Origin: AP-15 sp963832875
GTDB taxonomy: Bacteria; Pseudomonadota; Alphaproteobacteria; ATCC43930; CGMCC-115725
Assembly (NCBI GenBank): GCA_963832875.1
Contig: CAWHWB010000001.1
Span: forward strand, 1 to 64,000
DNA length: 64,000 bases
Direction of reading: 5' to 3'
Notes under the pieces: generated by a model
The model's input: only the letters and a program-made list of their open reading frames with translations
Told to the model about the DNA's origin: nothing
Databases searched by the model: none
Shown here: piece after piece, positions 45,292 through 55,310 of the stretch
Numbering within the stretch: position 1 is the first letter of the stretch
Layout of the letters: each line of letters opens with the position of its first letter
Translations under genes and position numbers: made by a program

Positions 45292-46260
45292 ATGGGTCTC
45301 GCCGTCGCGATCCAGATGGATCCGATCGATACGATCAACATCGATGCCGATTCGACCTTTGCGCTCGCTCTCGAGGCGCAGGCGCGCGGCCACGCGCTGT
45401 TCCACTACCTGCCGGACGCGCTGACCTTGCGCGACGGCCGGCTCTATGCCCGCGGGCGGCCGCTCGAAGTCGTCCGCCATCAGGGCCGGCATCACAGCTT
45501 CGGCGCCTTCGAGGAGCTCGATCTGGCTGGAATCGATGTGATCCTAATGCGCCAGGACCCGCCTTTCGACATGGCCTATATCACGGCGACGCACCTGCTC
45601 GAGCTGCTCCCCGAAGATGGCCCGCTCGTCGTCAATGATCCGGCCGCGGTGCGCAACGCGCCGGAAAAGCTCTTCGTGCTGCGCTTCAAGGAGCTGATGC
45701 CGGCGACCCTCCTGACCCGCGACCGCGACGAGATCCGCGCCTTCTGGAAGGAGCACGGCGACATCATCCTCAAGCCGCTGTTCGGCAATGGCGGCGCCGG
45801 CGTGTTCCGGCTGCGCGCGGGCGACGAGAACCTGACCGCGCTCCTGGAAATGTACGAGACGATCCAGCGCGAGCCGGTGATGGTGCAGCGCTATCTGCCG
45901 GAGATCCGCCAAGGCGACAAACGCATCATCCTGGTCGAGGGCGAGGCCATGGGCGGCGTCCTTCGGATCCCGGCCGAAGGCGAGGCCCGCGCCAATCTGC
46001 ATGTCGGCGGCCGTCCGGTGAAGACCGCCCTGACCCGGCGCGAGCGCGAGATCTGCGACGCGATCGGGCCGACCCTGCGCGCCCAGGGATTGGTCTTCGT
46101 CGGCATCGACGTGATCGGCGACTGGATGACCGAGATCAACGTCACCTCGCCGACCGGCATTCAGGAGATAGCACGTCTCGATGGCATCGACATCGCCGCA
46201 AAAATCTGGGACGCCATTGACGCCCGGCTCGCCGAGCGCCCCGCGCGCCGCCCGGCGTGA
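45292..46260 (+). CDS. gshB: glutathione synthase
   Basis: A 322-residue ATP-grasp enzyme that joins glycine to gamma-glutamylcysteine. It begins MGLAVAIQMDPIDTINIDAD and has MRQDPPFDMAYITATHLLEL, the nucleotide-binding KPLFGNGGAGVFRL, GEAMGGVLRIP, and the metal/substrate C-terminal TEINVTSPTGIQEI. Length and motifs match Proteobacterial GshB. GGAGG at 45281-45285 fixes the start. Confidence 0.95.
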   Translation: MGLAVAIQMDPIDTINIDADSTFALALEAQARGHALFHYLPDALTLRDGRLYARGRPLEVVRHQGRHHSFGAFEELDLAGIDVILMRQDPPFDMAYITATHLLELLPEDGPLVVNDPAAVRNAPEKLFVLRFKELMPATLLTRDRDEIRAFWKEHGDIILKPLFGNGGAGVFRLRAGDENLTALLEMYETIQREPVMVQRYLPEIRQGDKRIILVEGEAMGGVLRIPAEGEARANLHVGGRPVKTALTRREREICDAIGPTLRAQGLVFVGIDVIGDWMTEINVTSPTGIQEIARLDGIDIAAKIWDAIDARLAERPARRPA

Positions 46261-46330
46261 ACCCGAGCCGCAGAATCGGCGCGACCCGATCGCATAAGCG
46301 TCACAGCCGCGGGCGCAGACGATTGCCCGT

Positions 46331-46582
46331 TTGAGTGGCCGGGCCGCCAAACGCGCCAAGGACAGTTATTACAGGGCGCAGTTCCTTCGCTTGTGTGGAC
46401 GGCGCAGACCCCAAAAGGCGATCTGCGCCGTGGCCGCTTCCATCCTCACCGCCATCCACCGGCGACCTCGGTGCCGAGTACTTCGATCGCCGCGCCCCCG
46501 AACCAATGCCGGACGTCTGGTGGCCCAGCTCACCCAGCTCGGCTTCGCCCTACAACTCCAACCCCTCGCTGAGCCAGCCTGA
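46331..46582 (+). pseudogene. IS110 family transposase, C-terminal remnant
   Basis: The frame reads AKDSYYRAQFLRLCGRRRPQ and KAICAVAASILTAI, then after a frameshift near 46455 DLGAEYFDRRAP and again RLVAQLTQLGFALQLQPLAE. This is the end of IS110-type transposases (the AILTAIYHML and DLGADYFDRR blocks). The N-terminal DEDD domain is missing. Nothing else in 46261-46734 looks coding. Confidence 0.65.
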
Positions 46583-46734
46583 TGCTCGGTCATGCCGACC
46601 TATCGAGGTTTCTTGTCAGGAGCACGGCGACGAAGCAATTTCGAACGGGACAAGGTCCAAGAGCCCGGGATTGCTTCGCTTCGCTCGCGATGGCCCGACA
46701 AGGATTGGCGCTTCCACTCGATCGAAATCCACGC

Positions 46735-48162
46735 CTACCGAGCGGCGATCCGCAGCGCGCTCGGCGTTACCACCGAGCATTCGAGCTTTTTCCGGTGCAG
46801 TTGGGCGCAGGCGCTCTGGGCCTGCTGCGGCGTCAGGTCGAGCAATCGGGCCCGGTAGAGGCGGGCCTTCGCCGTTCTGCCGGGATCGACGATCTGCATC
46901 GGCTTTCCCTTGGCGACGGGCAGGTTCTGGGCGATGCGGGCGGCCTTCTCGGCCCCCGTCGGAGCTCGAAACGCGCCGAGCTGAATGCCCCAGCGATCGG
47001 CCACTGGGCGTGCCGGCTCGCGCCGCGGCGGGTGCTGCAGCACCGCCGCCTCGGCCTTGCCGACCGGCGAGAGATGCAGAGCGAGCCGCACCGCCGCCTG
47101 ATGCAGCAGCCCTGGCGGCGCCCGCGTCGGCTCGTGTGGCACCGCGGCCGCCGCTAGGGCGGCGCTCACCGATACCGGCAGCGGCAGCGGCGCGGGCGGT
47201 CGCGGCAGCGAGGGCGGCGGCGTCTCGCGGCGGGCGACCTTTATCGGCGCGGCGGCGACGCCGATCGCGGCAAACCCCTGGTCGAGCAGCGCCGCCATCT
47301 CGCGATCGCGCGAGCTTCCCGAATGTCCGCCGAGCACGACCCCGACCAGCCGATGCCCGTCGCGCACCGCTGAGGTGGCGAGATTGAAGCCCGAGGCGTC
47401 GATAAAGCCGGTCTTGATGCCGTCGGCGCCGGGATACCAGTCGAGCAAGTGATCGTGGCCAACGATCATCGTCCCCCGGAAATAAAACTCGCGAACCGAG
47501 AAATAGCGGTACTCGCGCGGAAAGTCGTGATAGAGGGCGAGCGCCAGCTGGGCGGTATCGCGCGCCGTCGTATGCTGCGCCGGATCGGGCAGGCCCGAGG
47601 CATTGTCATAGAACGTACCGCGCATCCCGAGCTGCTGGGCTTTGCGGTTCATCATCTCGGCAAAGGCTGGCTCGCTGCCGGCAATGCCTTCGGCCAGCAC
47701 CGCGGCGGCGTCGTTCGCCGACCGGGTGACGATGCCGAGGATCAAATCCTGCACCGCGACCGAATCGCCCGGCCGCAGCCCGAGCTTGGTCGGCTGCTTG
47801 CTCGCGGCTGCGACGCTGACCGGCAGCTGCTGGTCGAGCCGCAGGCGGCCCGCATTCAGCGCCTCGAAGGTCAGATACAGCGTCATCATCTTGGTCAACG
47901 ACGCCGGATAGGTCTCGGCATCGGCGTTGTCCTCGCTCAGCACCCGACCGGTATCGGCGTCGAGCACGATCGATGCCGAGACTGGAACCGGGGCAAACCC
48001 GACCATCGCCAGCCGAAGGTGGTGCCGCGCGTGCCGCGCGGCGTCCGCATTTCCAGCGCCGAGTCCGATCAGCGCAGCGGCGGCAACGGCCACCGCAAGA
48101 ATTCTCGAGGCACAAGACCCGCCCCCGCGGGACCCGCGTCCGTGCTGCTTTAGGATGTACAC
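46735..48162 (-). CDS. D-alanyl-D-alanine carboxypeptidase with SPOR domain
   Basis: A 475-residue low-molecular-weight penicillin-binding protein. After a signal peptide (ILAVAVAAAALIGLGAGNADA) the serine-peptidase motifs are SLTK in YPASLTKMMTLYL, SAN in VTRSANDAAAVLAEG and KTG in GADGIKTGFIDASGF. A proline-rich linker leads to a C-terminal SPOR domain (GIQLGAFRAPTGAEKAARIA) that binds denuded glycan at the septum. It trims D-Ala from peptidoglycan stem peptides. GTG at 48162 (VYILKQHG) is the likely start; 48225 is an upstream option. Confidence 0.88.
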   Translation of the reverse strand: MYILKQHGRGSRGGGSCASRILAVAVAAAALIGLGAGNADAARHARHHLRLAMVGFAPVPVSASIVLDADTGRVLSEDNADAETYPASLTKMMTLYLTFEALNAGRLRLDQQLPVSVAAASKQPTKLGLRPGDSVAVQDLILGIVTRSANDAAAVLAEGIAGSEPAFAEMMNRKAQQLGMRGTFYDNASGLPDPAQHTTARDTAQLALALYHDFPREYRYFSVREFYFRGTMIVGHDHLLDWYPGADGIKTGFIDASGFNLATSAVRDGHRLVGVVLGGHSGSSRDREMAALLDQGFAAIGVAAAPIKVARRETPPPSLPRPPAPLPLPVSVSAALAAAAVPHEPTRAPPGLLHQAAVRLALHLSPVGKAEAAVLQHPPRREPARPVADRWGIQLGAFRAPTGAEKAARIAQNLPVAKGKPMQIVDPGRTAKARLYRARLLDLTPQQAQSACAQLHRKKLECSVVTPSALRIAAR

Positions 48163-48506
48163 GATACCCCCCAACTTCCCCCGAACTGCACCAGGCCGGC
48201 GGCCTCGCCCAGTCCTCCCCGCCAACAGTAGGAAAAACCGCCAGGCTTGTCCAGTTTTCGCGCTGCTCCTTTGACAAATTCGCCAAATGCGTCAACAGAC
48301 TTTGGCGGGCGCGGGTCGCGCGGCTGGATGGCGGCGACGGGCAGCAGTCCGGCGGGCCGAATGCGCCGCCGGTCGTCCCCTTTCCGCCGCGACCTGCGCC
48401 GCCTATTTGTGCGCCGCACAATCGCGGTTGCGTGCGTCAGCAAACCCAGGATAAATTGCTGTTATGCGACGCAGCAAAATTGCGGTCGCGCAGTGGGGAT
48501 CAAGCG
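48163..48506. other. divergent intergenic region, no gene seen
   Basis: 344 bases separate the carboxypeptidase and the phasin gene. No gene, tRNA or clear operator is visible. The stretch near 48420-48485 is AT-richer (ATAAATTGCTGTTATGCG) and probably holds the phasin promoter. Confidence 0.4.
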
Positions 48507-49043
48507 ATGGAAAGCAGGACCAAGCGGGTGTCTCGAGCAGTCGGACCGGTCGAGGTCCCGACGCCGTCAGTCGCGCCGAACGAAATGCCGGGCGAAGCCC
48601 CAGCGGAAACGGCGGCTCCAGTTGCTCCGGTGCCGGGTTCGGCGCCGGCGGCCATCGATGACCCGGCGCCACCGATCCCGCCGGAAATTCCGGACCTCAG
48701 TGCGCCGGGCGAGGAGGTGGCCGATTTCGGTCGCGAGCCCCTGTCCGCGAGCGCGGAGTCGCGCCGGGCGCTGGCCGCCGGGTTCGAAGCATTGAGCGAA
48801 GAGGTGGCCGGGCTCGCACGCTGCAACATCGACACCGCCGCGCACGCCGCGATCGAGATGCTGGCGGTCAGGACCGTCGCCGACGCGATCGCGGTCAATG
48901 CCGGCTTCGCCCGCGCCAGCTTCGACAATTGGCTCGGCGGCTCGGCCAGGTTCTCCGAATTGGCCGCCAGGCTCGCCGCCGACACCTCGCGCCTCGTTCT
49001 CGAACGGCTCGGCAAAAGCTGGATCTCGATCGGGCGCACCTGA
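48507..49043 (+). CDS. phasin family protein
   Basis: A 178-residue protein. The first half is a Pro/Ala-rich extension (VEVPTPSVAPNEMPGEAPAE), and the second half is the helical phasin domain (ALAAGFEALSEEVAGLARCN, AAIEMLAVRTVADAIAVN, SARFSELAARLAADTS). Phasins coat polyhydroxyalkanoate granules. ATG at 48507 is preferred to the long upstream open frame. No PHA synthase gene lies in the window. Confidence 0.8.
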   Translation: MESRTKRVSRAVGPVEVPTPSVAPNEMPGEAPAETAAPVAPVPGSAPAAIDDPAPPIPPEIPDLSAPGEEVADFGREPLSASAESRRALAAGFEALSEEVAGLARCNIDTAAHAAIEMLAVRTVADAIAVNAGFARASFDNWLGGSARFSELAARLAADTSRLVLERLGKSWISIGRT

Positions 49044-49091
49044 TCAGCAGCTGACCAGAAAGATCCCCAACCAAGCCGAGGACGCCGCTGC

Positions 49092-49415
49092 CTATTGCGC
49101 GGTCGATTTTGCGGTCGGGACGATCCGGGTCACAACCATCGCGCTGCGGTCGAGGCAGGCCGGCACGCGCGGCGCGATCTTAGTCTTCCAATAGTCGGTG
49201 TCGTAGACCGCCTTGTAGAGCGCCTCGCGCTCGGCCTCGCTCTCGAAACGGCGCATCCACACATAGGCGGAGTTGTCGGTCTCGCCGCGATAGCTGCCGG
49301 TGATGACCATTCCTTTCGACACCTGAAACGGGATGATCTCCTGTTCCATAATCTTGACCCATTCATCCATCTTGCCGGGCAAAACCTTGTATTGGCGCAG
49401 TTCATAAAAGGCCAT
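49092..49415 (-). CDS. NIPSNAP family protein
   Basis: A 107-residue dimeric alpha/beta-barrel protein. MAFYELRQYKVLPGKMDEWV, KGMVITGSYRGETDNSAYVW and MRRFESEAEREALYKAVYDT match bacterial NIPSNAP proteins. Their activity is mostly unknown; some act beside catabolic hydrolases. The start at 49415 is chosen because it begins the conserved domain. Divergent from the esterase gene at 49582. Confidence 0.88.
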   Translation of the reverse strand: MAFYELRQYKVLPGKMDEWVKIMEQEIIPFQVSKGMVITGSYRGETDNSAYVWMRRFESEAEREALYKAVYDTDYWKTKIAPRVPACLDRSAMVVTRIVPTAKSTAQ

Positions 49416-49581
49416 GGCGCGCGTCCCTTGTCGGTTCGGTTGCGTTGCCAGGCGAGCATAGCCGCCGACCCCCGCCGGCGAAAGCGGCTGCGGTTCGGCG
49501 ACCACGGCAATGCTTCTGGCCGGCGGCTTTTGCGGCTAATGTGGAGCTATTGCCGGGGGCATCGCGACGGGAGGGAATGGA

Positions 49582-51167
49582 ATGGCCAACGATATTTTGG
49601 CGGCGCAAGCCGGCGTGACGCCGATCGTCGAGACCGCCTCGGGCAAATTGCGCGGCGCCTGCGACAACGGGGTCTGTTCGTTCAAGGGCGTGCCCTATGG
49701 CGCCTCGACCGCCGGACCAAGCCGCTTTATGCCGCCACAGCCGCCGCAGCCCTGGGCCGGCATCCGCGATGCGCTCGCGTATGGCGGGCGGGCCTGGCAA
49801 CTGCCCAATCGGCCGAAGCGGCGGCCAGAGCTCGAAACCCTGCTCGGCCCGGCCGACACGACACCCGAGGGCGAAGACTGCCTGACCTTGAACATATGGA
49901 CGTCCGGTCTCGGCGACGACGGTCGGCGGCCGGTCATGGTGTGGCTGCATGGCGGCGCCTTCGCCTATGGTTCGGGCAACCGTGCCGTCACCGACGGCGC
50001 CAACCTGGCGCGGCGCGGCGATGTCGTCGTGGTCAGCGTCAACCATCGCCTCAACATTTTCGGTTTTCTGCATTTGGCCGATCTCGGCGGCGCGCAGTGG
50101 GCGCATTCGGGCAATGCCGGGATGCTCGACATTGTCGCCGCCCTGAGCTGGGTGCGTGACAACATCGCCTCCTTTGGCGGCGATCCCGGCAACGTCACGG
50201 TTTTTGGCGAGTCGGGCGGCGGCGGCAAGGTCAGCGTATTGCTGGCAATGCCGCAGGCCAGCGGGCTGTTTCACCGTGCCGTGATCCAGAGCGGTGCGGC
50301 GATCCGCGTCTCGATTCGCGAGCGCGCGAATGCGCTGGCCGAGGCGGTGCTGACGGAATTGGGGCTCCGCCGCGGCGAATGTGCAGGGCTGCGGACGATG
50401 CCGGCCGAGCGCGTTTTGGCGGCGATAGCACCGGCCTCGCGCGCGGTCGGGCGGTCGCATTGGCCATTGCTCGACCGTTACGATTTCGGCCCGGTGGTCG
50501 ACGGCGTCGATCTGCCGCAGCACCCGGCCGAGCCCGAGGCGCCGGCGATTGCCGACGACATCCCGCTGATGGTTGGCGGCACAAGCGAGGAGAGCGCCTT
50601 TTTTCTCGCCGACGACGACGCGGTCTGGAACGGCAGCTTGACCGAGGTGCAACTGCGCGACCGCCTGTCGGCGGTGGCCGGCGCCGAAACCGAGGCGGTG
50701 CTCGCCGTTTATCGAAGGGCGCTGCCGCAGGCGACCCCGGCGACCGGCTGATCGCCGCCTTGACCGGCTCGAATTTCTGGGTCCGCTCGGTCTTGCTCGC
50801 CGAGCGATACGCGTCGCGGCGCCGCGCCCCCCTCTACATGTACTCGCTCGACTGGCAGAGCCCGGCGCATGACGGTCGCCTCAAAGCGCACCACGCGATG
50901 GACCTGCCGTTCGTCTTCGACAATGTCGATGTGCCCGACACCACCGCCGGGGCACCCAGCGCGCGCGATTTGGCCGCGCGGATCTCGGCAACCTGGATCG
51001 CCTTCGCCCGCAACGGTCGTCCGGACAATCCGGCGATCCCCTCCTGGCCCGCCTACACGAATGCCGATCGCGCGACGATGATCCTCGACACCGATTGCCG
51101 TGTCGCCTACGACCCCGACCGTGACGCCCGCCTGTTGTGGACCCGAATTGTCACCAAAGAGAGCTGA
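49582..51167 (+). pseudogene. carboxylesterase/lipase family protein (type B), one frameshift
   Basis: A type B carboxylesterase of about 528 residues when one base is added near 50745 (PATPADRLIAALTGSNFWV). It has FKGVPYGASTAG, GEDCLTLNIWTSG, oxyanion VWLHGGAFAYGSGN, the nucleophile elbow FGESGGGGKVS (usually GESAGG), Glu in VGGTSEESAFFL, and the catalytic His in LKAHHAMDLPFVFDNV after the break. The first frame stops at 50751. GGGAGGGAATGG precedes 49582. Every catalytic element is conserved, so a one-base assembly error is a serious possibility. Confidence 0.8.
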
Positions 51168-51580
51168 TGCGGTCGTCTCGGTAGCGTCCGGCGAACCCCT
51201 TCAACTCCTTGCGCTGGCTCAACCTTCGCGTCCACGGCTTCGTTTCGGCTGACCGTAGACAGCCGTAGGGCGGATGCAATCCGCCTGCTTCGCGCCTGCC
51301 GTAACCGTCATCCGGTGAAATCTCCTGTTTACGCCGTCTCGCATACGAAACGGGCCGCGTACCACGATCGCCTGCTGATTGCGTCCTCCTTAGGCGTGCA
51401 GCCGACCGCATGCCGAGCACAGGCTCATCGAGGACGCCGGGTAAAGGCCGCAGAACAGGCGCAGCCGAGCTTTCTGGCGTTGCTCGCCTCGGGCTGATTG
51501 CCAGGGCTACCGACTGCCAGGTTTCGCCGCGGGTCGACGGCTCATTAGCACCTCTCGACGGAACCGGAACCGCCGTCCCA
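51168..51580. other. intergenic region, no gene seen
   Basis: 413 bases without a convincing gene. A short palindrome GTAGGGCGGATGCAATCCGC (51265-51284) resembles the dispersed repeat downstream of 15218. Open frames here have no recognisable product. Confidence 0.4.
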
Positions 51581-52948
51581 TCACTTCGCGAACAGCGTCA
51601 GCAGCTCGCGCGCATCTGCCAGCGTCTCCAGCCGCCCGATCGCCGCCAGCACCGCATCAACGCTCGTATCCGACAGCGGCCGCACGGCGTGATGCGCACA
51701 ATCGCGGAACTTTGCCTCGAACCGAAGATCGCTGAGCGGCTTCTCCGGCGATCCAATCGGGTCGGTGGCCTCGACGGTAACGGCGCGCCCATCGGTCCGT
51801 CGCACGGTGATGCTCAGCGACCGTTTCGGCCGGCCCTCCCGCGCCACTCCCGAGATTCTGTCTGACAGGGCCAGCACTGGGGCGTCTCCCAGGCCGTCCA
51901 CTTCCGCGATCCCGACCTTGCCGTGCACCAGGGCGGTGGCAACCAGGAACGGCTGGGCGAACTGCGCCTCCACTACCTGGGTCGGGCGGCGCTTGGCCGG
52001 CCCCCTTCCGAACTGGTCGGCATGGCCGGCAGGATCGGCCTCGATCGTCACCGCTTCGATGCCGTCGGCCCCGGTGATCCCCAGCGCCGCCCGCGCCGCC
52101 AGGGCCGCATCGATCGCCGCGTGCAACGGGCGGCCACAGGGATAGGGCTTGTAGCTCAGCGCCTCCCCGCAAAAAACCGTGCCCAGGTCGCGCAGAAGCA
52201 GCGAGGCGTCGTGCCCGTTCGGCTGGTACAGTTCCAGGAACCCGAAACGCCCGTTGAAGATGTTGTGCGCGCCGGTGAACCCGGTCTGCGCCAAAACCGC
52301 GGAGAACACGCCGGCGCTCGCCGCCTGGCCCGCCTGCATACGCTTGGTCAGCGCCCCGTCGAGGATGCACTGGCGGTTTCCGGCAGCGTGGCTGTAGGCG
52401 ATGCCGAAGGCGTTCAGCATTTGCTCCGCTGTCAGGCCTATCAGTTTGCCGGCTGCCGCCGTGGCGCCAAACACTCCGATCGCGGCGGTGCGGTGCCAGC
52501 CGCGGTCCAAAGTGCTGGCGAAGGCGATGCGGCATGACACGTCCAGCCCCAGCGACACCGCCAGCAGGACATCACGCCCGCTGACGCCCTCCGAGCGGTC
52601 GGCCACCGCCAGCACCGCGGCGAGCACCGAGACGCCGGGATGGATCGAGCCGCCAGTGTCGAGCGTGTCGTCGAAATCCAGCGCATGGCCCATGCTGGCG
52701 TTGAGCAGTGCTGCCTGCGGCGCCGGCAGGCGAATCCCGCGCAGCAATACGCGGCTCTCCTCACGTCCGCCCCAGTCGCCGATCACCGCACATAATTCGT
52801 CGATCCCCGGCGAGCCGCTGCCGCCGAACATGCAGCCGAAGGTATCAAGAATATCGCGACGCGCGGATCGGATGGTGCTCGCGGGTAAGTCCGCGTAACC
52901 GATTTGGCAAACGTGCTGGGCGAGCGGCCAGGCAGCATCATCGGTCAT
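51581..52948 (-). CDS. MmgE/PrpD family protein
   Basis: A 455-residue protein of the 2-methylcitrate dehydratase / aconitate-decarboxylase-like family: DTFGCMFGGSGSPGIDEL, LNASMGHALDFDDTLDTGGS (the conserved HALDFDD), HPGVSVLAAVLAVADRSEGV, FGATAAAGKLIGLTAEQMLN and GEALSYKPYPCGRPLHAAID. Such proteins dehydrate or isomerise hydroxy-tricarboxylates and related acids. It stands alone beside the integrative element. The reaction is not determined. Confidence 0.9.
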   Translation of the reverse strand: MTDDAAWPLAQHVCQIGYADLPASTIRSARRDILDTFGCMFGGSGSPGIDELCAVIGDWGGREESRVLLRGIRLPAPQAALLNASMGHALDFDDTLDTGGSIHPGVSVLAAVLAVADRSEGVSGRDVLLAVSLGLDVSCRIAFASTLDRGWHRTAAIGVFGATAAAGKLIGLTAEQMLNAFGIAYSHAAGNRQCILDGALTKRMQAGQAASAGVFSAVLAQTGFTGAHNIFNGRFGFLELYQPNGHDASLLLRDLGTVFCGEALSYKPYPCGRPLHAAIDAALAARAALGITGADGIEAVTIEADPAGHADQFGRGPAKRRPTQVVEAQFAQPFLVATALVHGKVGIAEVDGLGDAPVLALSDRISGVAREGRPKRSLSITVRRTDGRAVTVEATDPIGSPEKPLSDLRFEAKFRDCAHHAVRPLSDTSVDAVLAAIGRLETLADARELLTLFAK

Positions 52949-53011
52949 CTCCCACCCCTTTTTACCGTGGGTACCGACCCTCTGAACTCTACCAACTCTC
53001 TCTGAATATGT

Positions 53012-53060
53012 TGGCGTCCCCGGCGTGACTCGAACACGCGACCCACAGTTTAGGAAAAGG
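53012..53060 (-). other. 3' half of tRNA-Arg(CCT), probable attachment site
   Basis: On the minus strand the sequence TTCCTAA-CTGTGGGTCGC, then the perfect T arm GCGTGTTCGAGTCACGC, then CGGGGACGCCA, is the 3' half of a tRNA whose loop carries CCT. The 5' half is replaced by unrelated sequence (no pairing for the anticodon or acceptor stem). It lies 160 bases before an integrase gene, so it is the likely att site of the element to the right. No second copy was found in the window. Confidence 0.7.
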
Positions 53061-53223
53061 GTGCTTCACGATCGCAGCGGGTATCATAATGTATCGTTAA
53101 CAATCTGAAAACACTTGATTTTCGCACGGCTCTGTTGCACTGTGAGGTGGTGTTATGAACATCACGCCACACGGGGTAACAGCCTGGGTAACGATACCCC
53201 CTTGTTACCCGAGAGAGCGACAG

Positions 53224-54546
53224 ATGCCGACGATTAAGCTCACACAACCTGCTATCGAGAGGCTAAAGGCGCCCCTTTCCGGCCGGATCGAGTATTGGGA
53301 TAACCAGCTTCCCGGTTTCGGTCTGCGTATTTCAGAAACAGGACGAAAGACCTGGGTAGTCATGTACCGGGTCCGGGGGAAGCTGGTCCGAGAGACGCTC
53401 GGCACCGCTGCCGTGACCCCGAACGTCGCCGACGCTCGTATGCGCGCCCGCGAAAGCCTCTTGAAGGCGCAAGCTGGGGTGAACCCGGTTGAACAGAGAA
53501 GGGTGTCTGAGCAAGAATCAGCGCTGGCCGCAGAAAGGACGCCAAAATCATTTGGCGCAACGGTAGATCTGTATCTAGACCGCTATGCCGAAAGGAATAC
53601 GAGGACCTCCACTCACACTGAAACTAGACGTGTGCTCAAGCACGACGTGAGGGGACAGTGGGAAGATCGACCCGTCACCTGTATTACCCGACGTGATGTG
53701 ATTGAACTTCTGGATGCGATTGTCGACCGTGGCGCCACTGTCCAGGCTAATCGGACGCTCGCGGTCCTGCGACGCTTCTTTAACTGGACCGTGGAGCGCG
53801 AAATCATCGCTACAAGCCCTATGGCGGGCTTGAAGGCACCCACCGCAGAGTCAGCCCGCGATCGAGCTTTGACCGACGACGAAATCCGTCTCTTCTGGGC
53901 CGGTTGCGACAAGCTCGACTGGCCATTCGGGCCGATGTTCAAGCTCCTTCTCCTGACCGCACAACGGCGCGACGAGGTCGGGGGCATGGAGTGGAGCGAG
54001 ATCGAGCCTCTCGACAAGCGGGTATGGGCGATCCCGCGCGAGAAGGCGAAGAACGACCGGGCTCACCAGGTCCATCTGTCCGAGTTTGCCTTCGAGATCA
54101 TCCAAGATTTGCCGAGAATGTCTCGACGGCGCCCCGAGGGTGCCAGCTCAGAGCCCAGCCCGTACGCGTTCACGACGAACGCCGAGCGGCCGGTGTCTGG
54201 GTTCAGCAGGGCGAAAAGGCGGCTCGACGGGCACATGAAGCGGCTGCTGTCTGCTCAAATCGAGGAATCCGGGAAGGATCCGGAAAGGGCAGAGATCGAG
54301 GGCTGGATTCTTCACGATCTGCGGCGCACCGCTGCGACTGGCATGGCGGGGCTCAACATCGCTCCGCACGTGGTCGACCGCATCCTCAACCACGTCTCGG
54401 GCACGATTAGAGGTGTGGCTGCCGTTTATAACCGTCACGCCTATCTAGAGGAGCGCAAGGCGGCGCTCGAGGCGTGGGGGCGCCATGTCGAAAGCCTCGT
54501 TCGGCCAGGAGCGACGAACGTCATTCCGCTCGTGGCGGCGCGCTAA
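53224..54546 (+). CDS. tyrosine-type integrase
   Basis: A 440-residue P4-like integrase. N-terminal DUF4102-type arm-binding region (LPGFGLRISETGRKTWVVMY), core-binding domain, and catalytic residues: Arg in LLLLTAQRRDEVGG, HxxR as ILHDLRRTAATGMAG, the second His position in RILNHVSGTIRG, and Tyr in AAVYNRHAYLEERKAAL. The start at 53224 (MPTIKLTQPAIERL) follows GAGAGAG; 53155 is an upstream option. It lies next to a tRNA-Arg 3' half and probably catalyses integration there. Confidence 0.93.
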   Translation: MPTIKLTQPAIERLKAPLSGRIEYWDNQLPGFGLRISETGRKTWVVMYRVRGKLVRETLGTAAVTPNVADARMRARESLLKAQAGVNPVEQRRVSEQESALAAERTPKSFGATVDLYLDRYAERNTRTSTHTETRRVLKHDVRGQWEDRPVTCITRRDVIELLDAIVDRGATVQANRTLAVLRRFFNWTVEREIIATSPMAGLKAPTAESARDRALTDDEIRLFWAGCDKLDWPFGPMFKLLLLTAQRRDEVGGMEWSEIEPLDKRVWAIPREKAKNDRAHQVHLSEFAFEIIQDLPRMSRRRPEGASSEPSPYAFTTNAERPVSGFSRAKRRLDGHMKRLLSAQIEESGKDPERAEIEGWILHDLRRTAATGMAGLNIAPHVVDRILNHVSGTIRGVAAVYNRHAYLEERKAALEAWGRHVESLVRPGATNVIPLVAAR

Positions 54547-54640
54547 CTCATCATATAGATCGCCAGCAACATTAGGGCCAATTGAGCAGGTCCGACGAAT
54601 TTGCTGCTTGGCGGTTGATCGCAGCACGCGGCCTTTCCTG

Positions 54641-54877
54641 ATGAGCCCCGGAAACGCAGCTCGGACGAACAAAGGCGGGAACGACCGACCTGAGAGGCCG
54701 CGGACGCTTTCTGTCTGGTTCAACCTGACGCCGCGGCCGGATCTGCCGGAGGATTTCCGCGAGAAGTACCGTCGATCTCGATGGATCTCCCGGGCACCTA
54801 TACGAGCCCGCCGCCAGCCGAGAGACAGCTCTTCTTTCCCGCAAATCAATGGAGTGAGGATCCAAACTCGCGCGTAA
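54641..54877 (+). CDS. possible small protein within the element
   Basis: A 78-residue open frame starting ATGAGCCCC. It reads RPERPRTLSVWFNLTPRPDL and PEDFREKYRRSRWISR, compositionally like a protein, but no family is recognised and no good ribosome site precedes it. The rest of 54547-54957 shows nothing else. Confidence 0.3.
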   Translation: MSPGNAARTNKGGNDRPERPRTLSVWFNLTPRPDLPEDFREKYRRSRWISRAPIRARRQPRDSSSFPQINGVRIQTRA

Positions 54878-54957
54878 CGTGTCGTGCAGGGTTGAGCGGC
54901 GACGGGGTTCGCTCGTAGGCTACACGCCTTGAACGAACTTGTGAGAAGGAAAAACAC

Positions 54958-55212
54958 ATGCACCCGCTCCAGCATGCCGAGTCTCGGCAAATACCGGTGG
55001 TGCCCACCGCGGATGACGACGTCCTCCTTACCGCTCGGCAAGTCTGCGCCAAGCTCGGCGGGATAAGTTCGATGACCCTATGGCGCTGGTTGGGCAGCGA
55101 AACCCTCCGGTTCCCCCAGCCCACTGCGCGCATCAACAAGCGCCGGTTCTGGTCGGTGGGGGTTATCCGGCGTTGGCTGGCCGAGCGCAGTCCCGATGGG
55201 GTTGCGGTATGA
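54958..55212 (+). CDS. AlpA-like HTH regulator
   Basis: An 84-residue protein with a MerR/AlpA-type HTH: LLTARQVCAKLGGISSMTLW followed by RWLGSETLRFPQP and INKRRFWSVGVIRRWLAE. AlpA-like proteins act as excisionase or activator in prophages and satellites. GAGAAGGAAA precedes the start. Its stop overlaps the next small gene (ATGA), implying coupled expression. Confidence 0.82.
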   Translation: MHPLQHAESRQIPVVPTADDDVLLTARQVCAKLGGISSMTLWRWLGSETLRFPQPTARINKRRFWSVGVIRRWLAERSPDGVAV

Positions 55213-55307
55213 CGCCATGGATCGCCCTGGCTCGTCTGCCCCTCGGCAAAGATGGCTCGCTAAGCTATCGGGGGGAGGAGCTCGACCGCCTCACCAATGA
55301 GGGGTAG
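55209..55307 (+). CDS. very small protein coupled to the AlpA-like gene
   Basis: A 32-residue frame (MTPWIALARLPLGKDGSLSY onward, ending RLTNEG). The ATG overlaps the stop of the AlpA-like gene, and the next gene starts three bases after its own stop. Tight packing supports translation. No function can be given. Confidence 0.45.
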   Translation: MTPWIALARLPLGKDGSLSYRGEELDRLTNEG

Positions 55308-55310
55308 GCC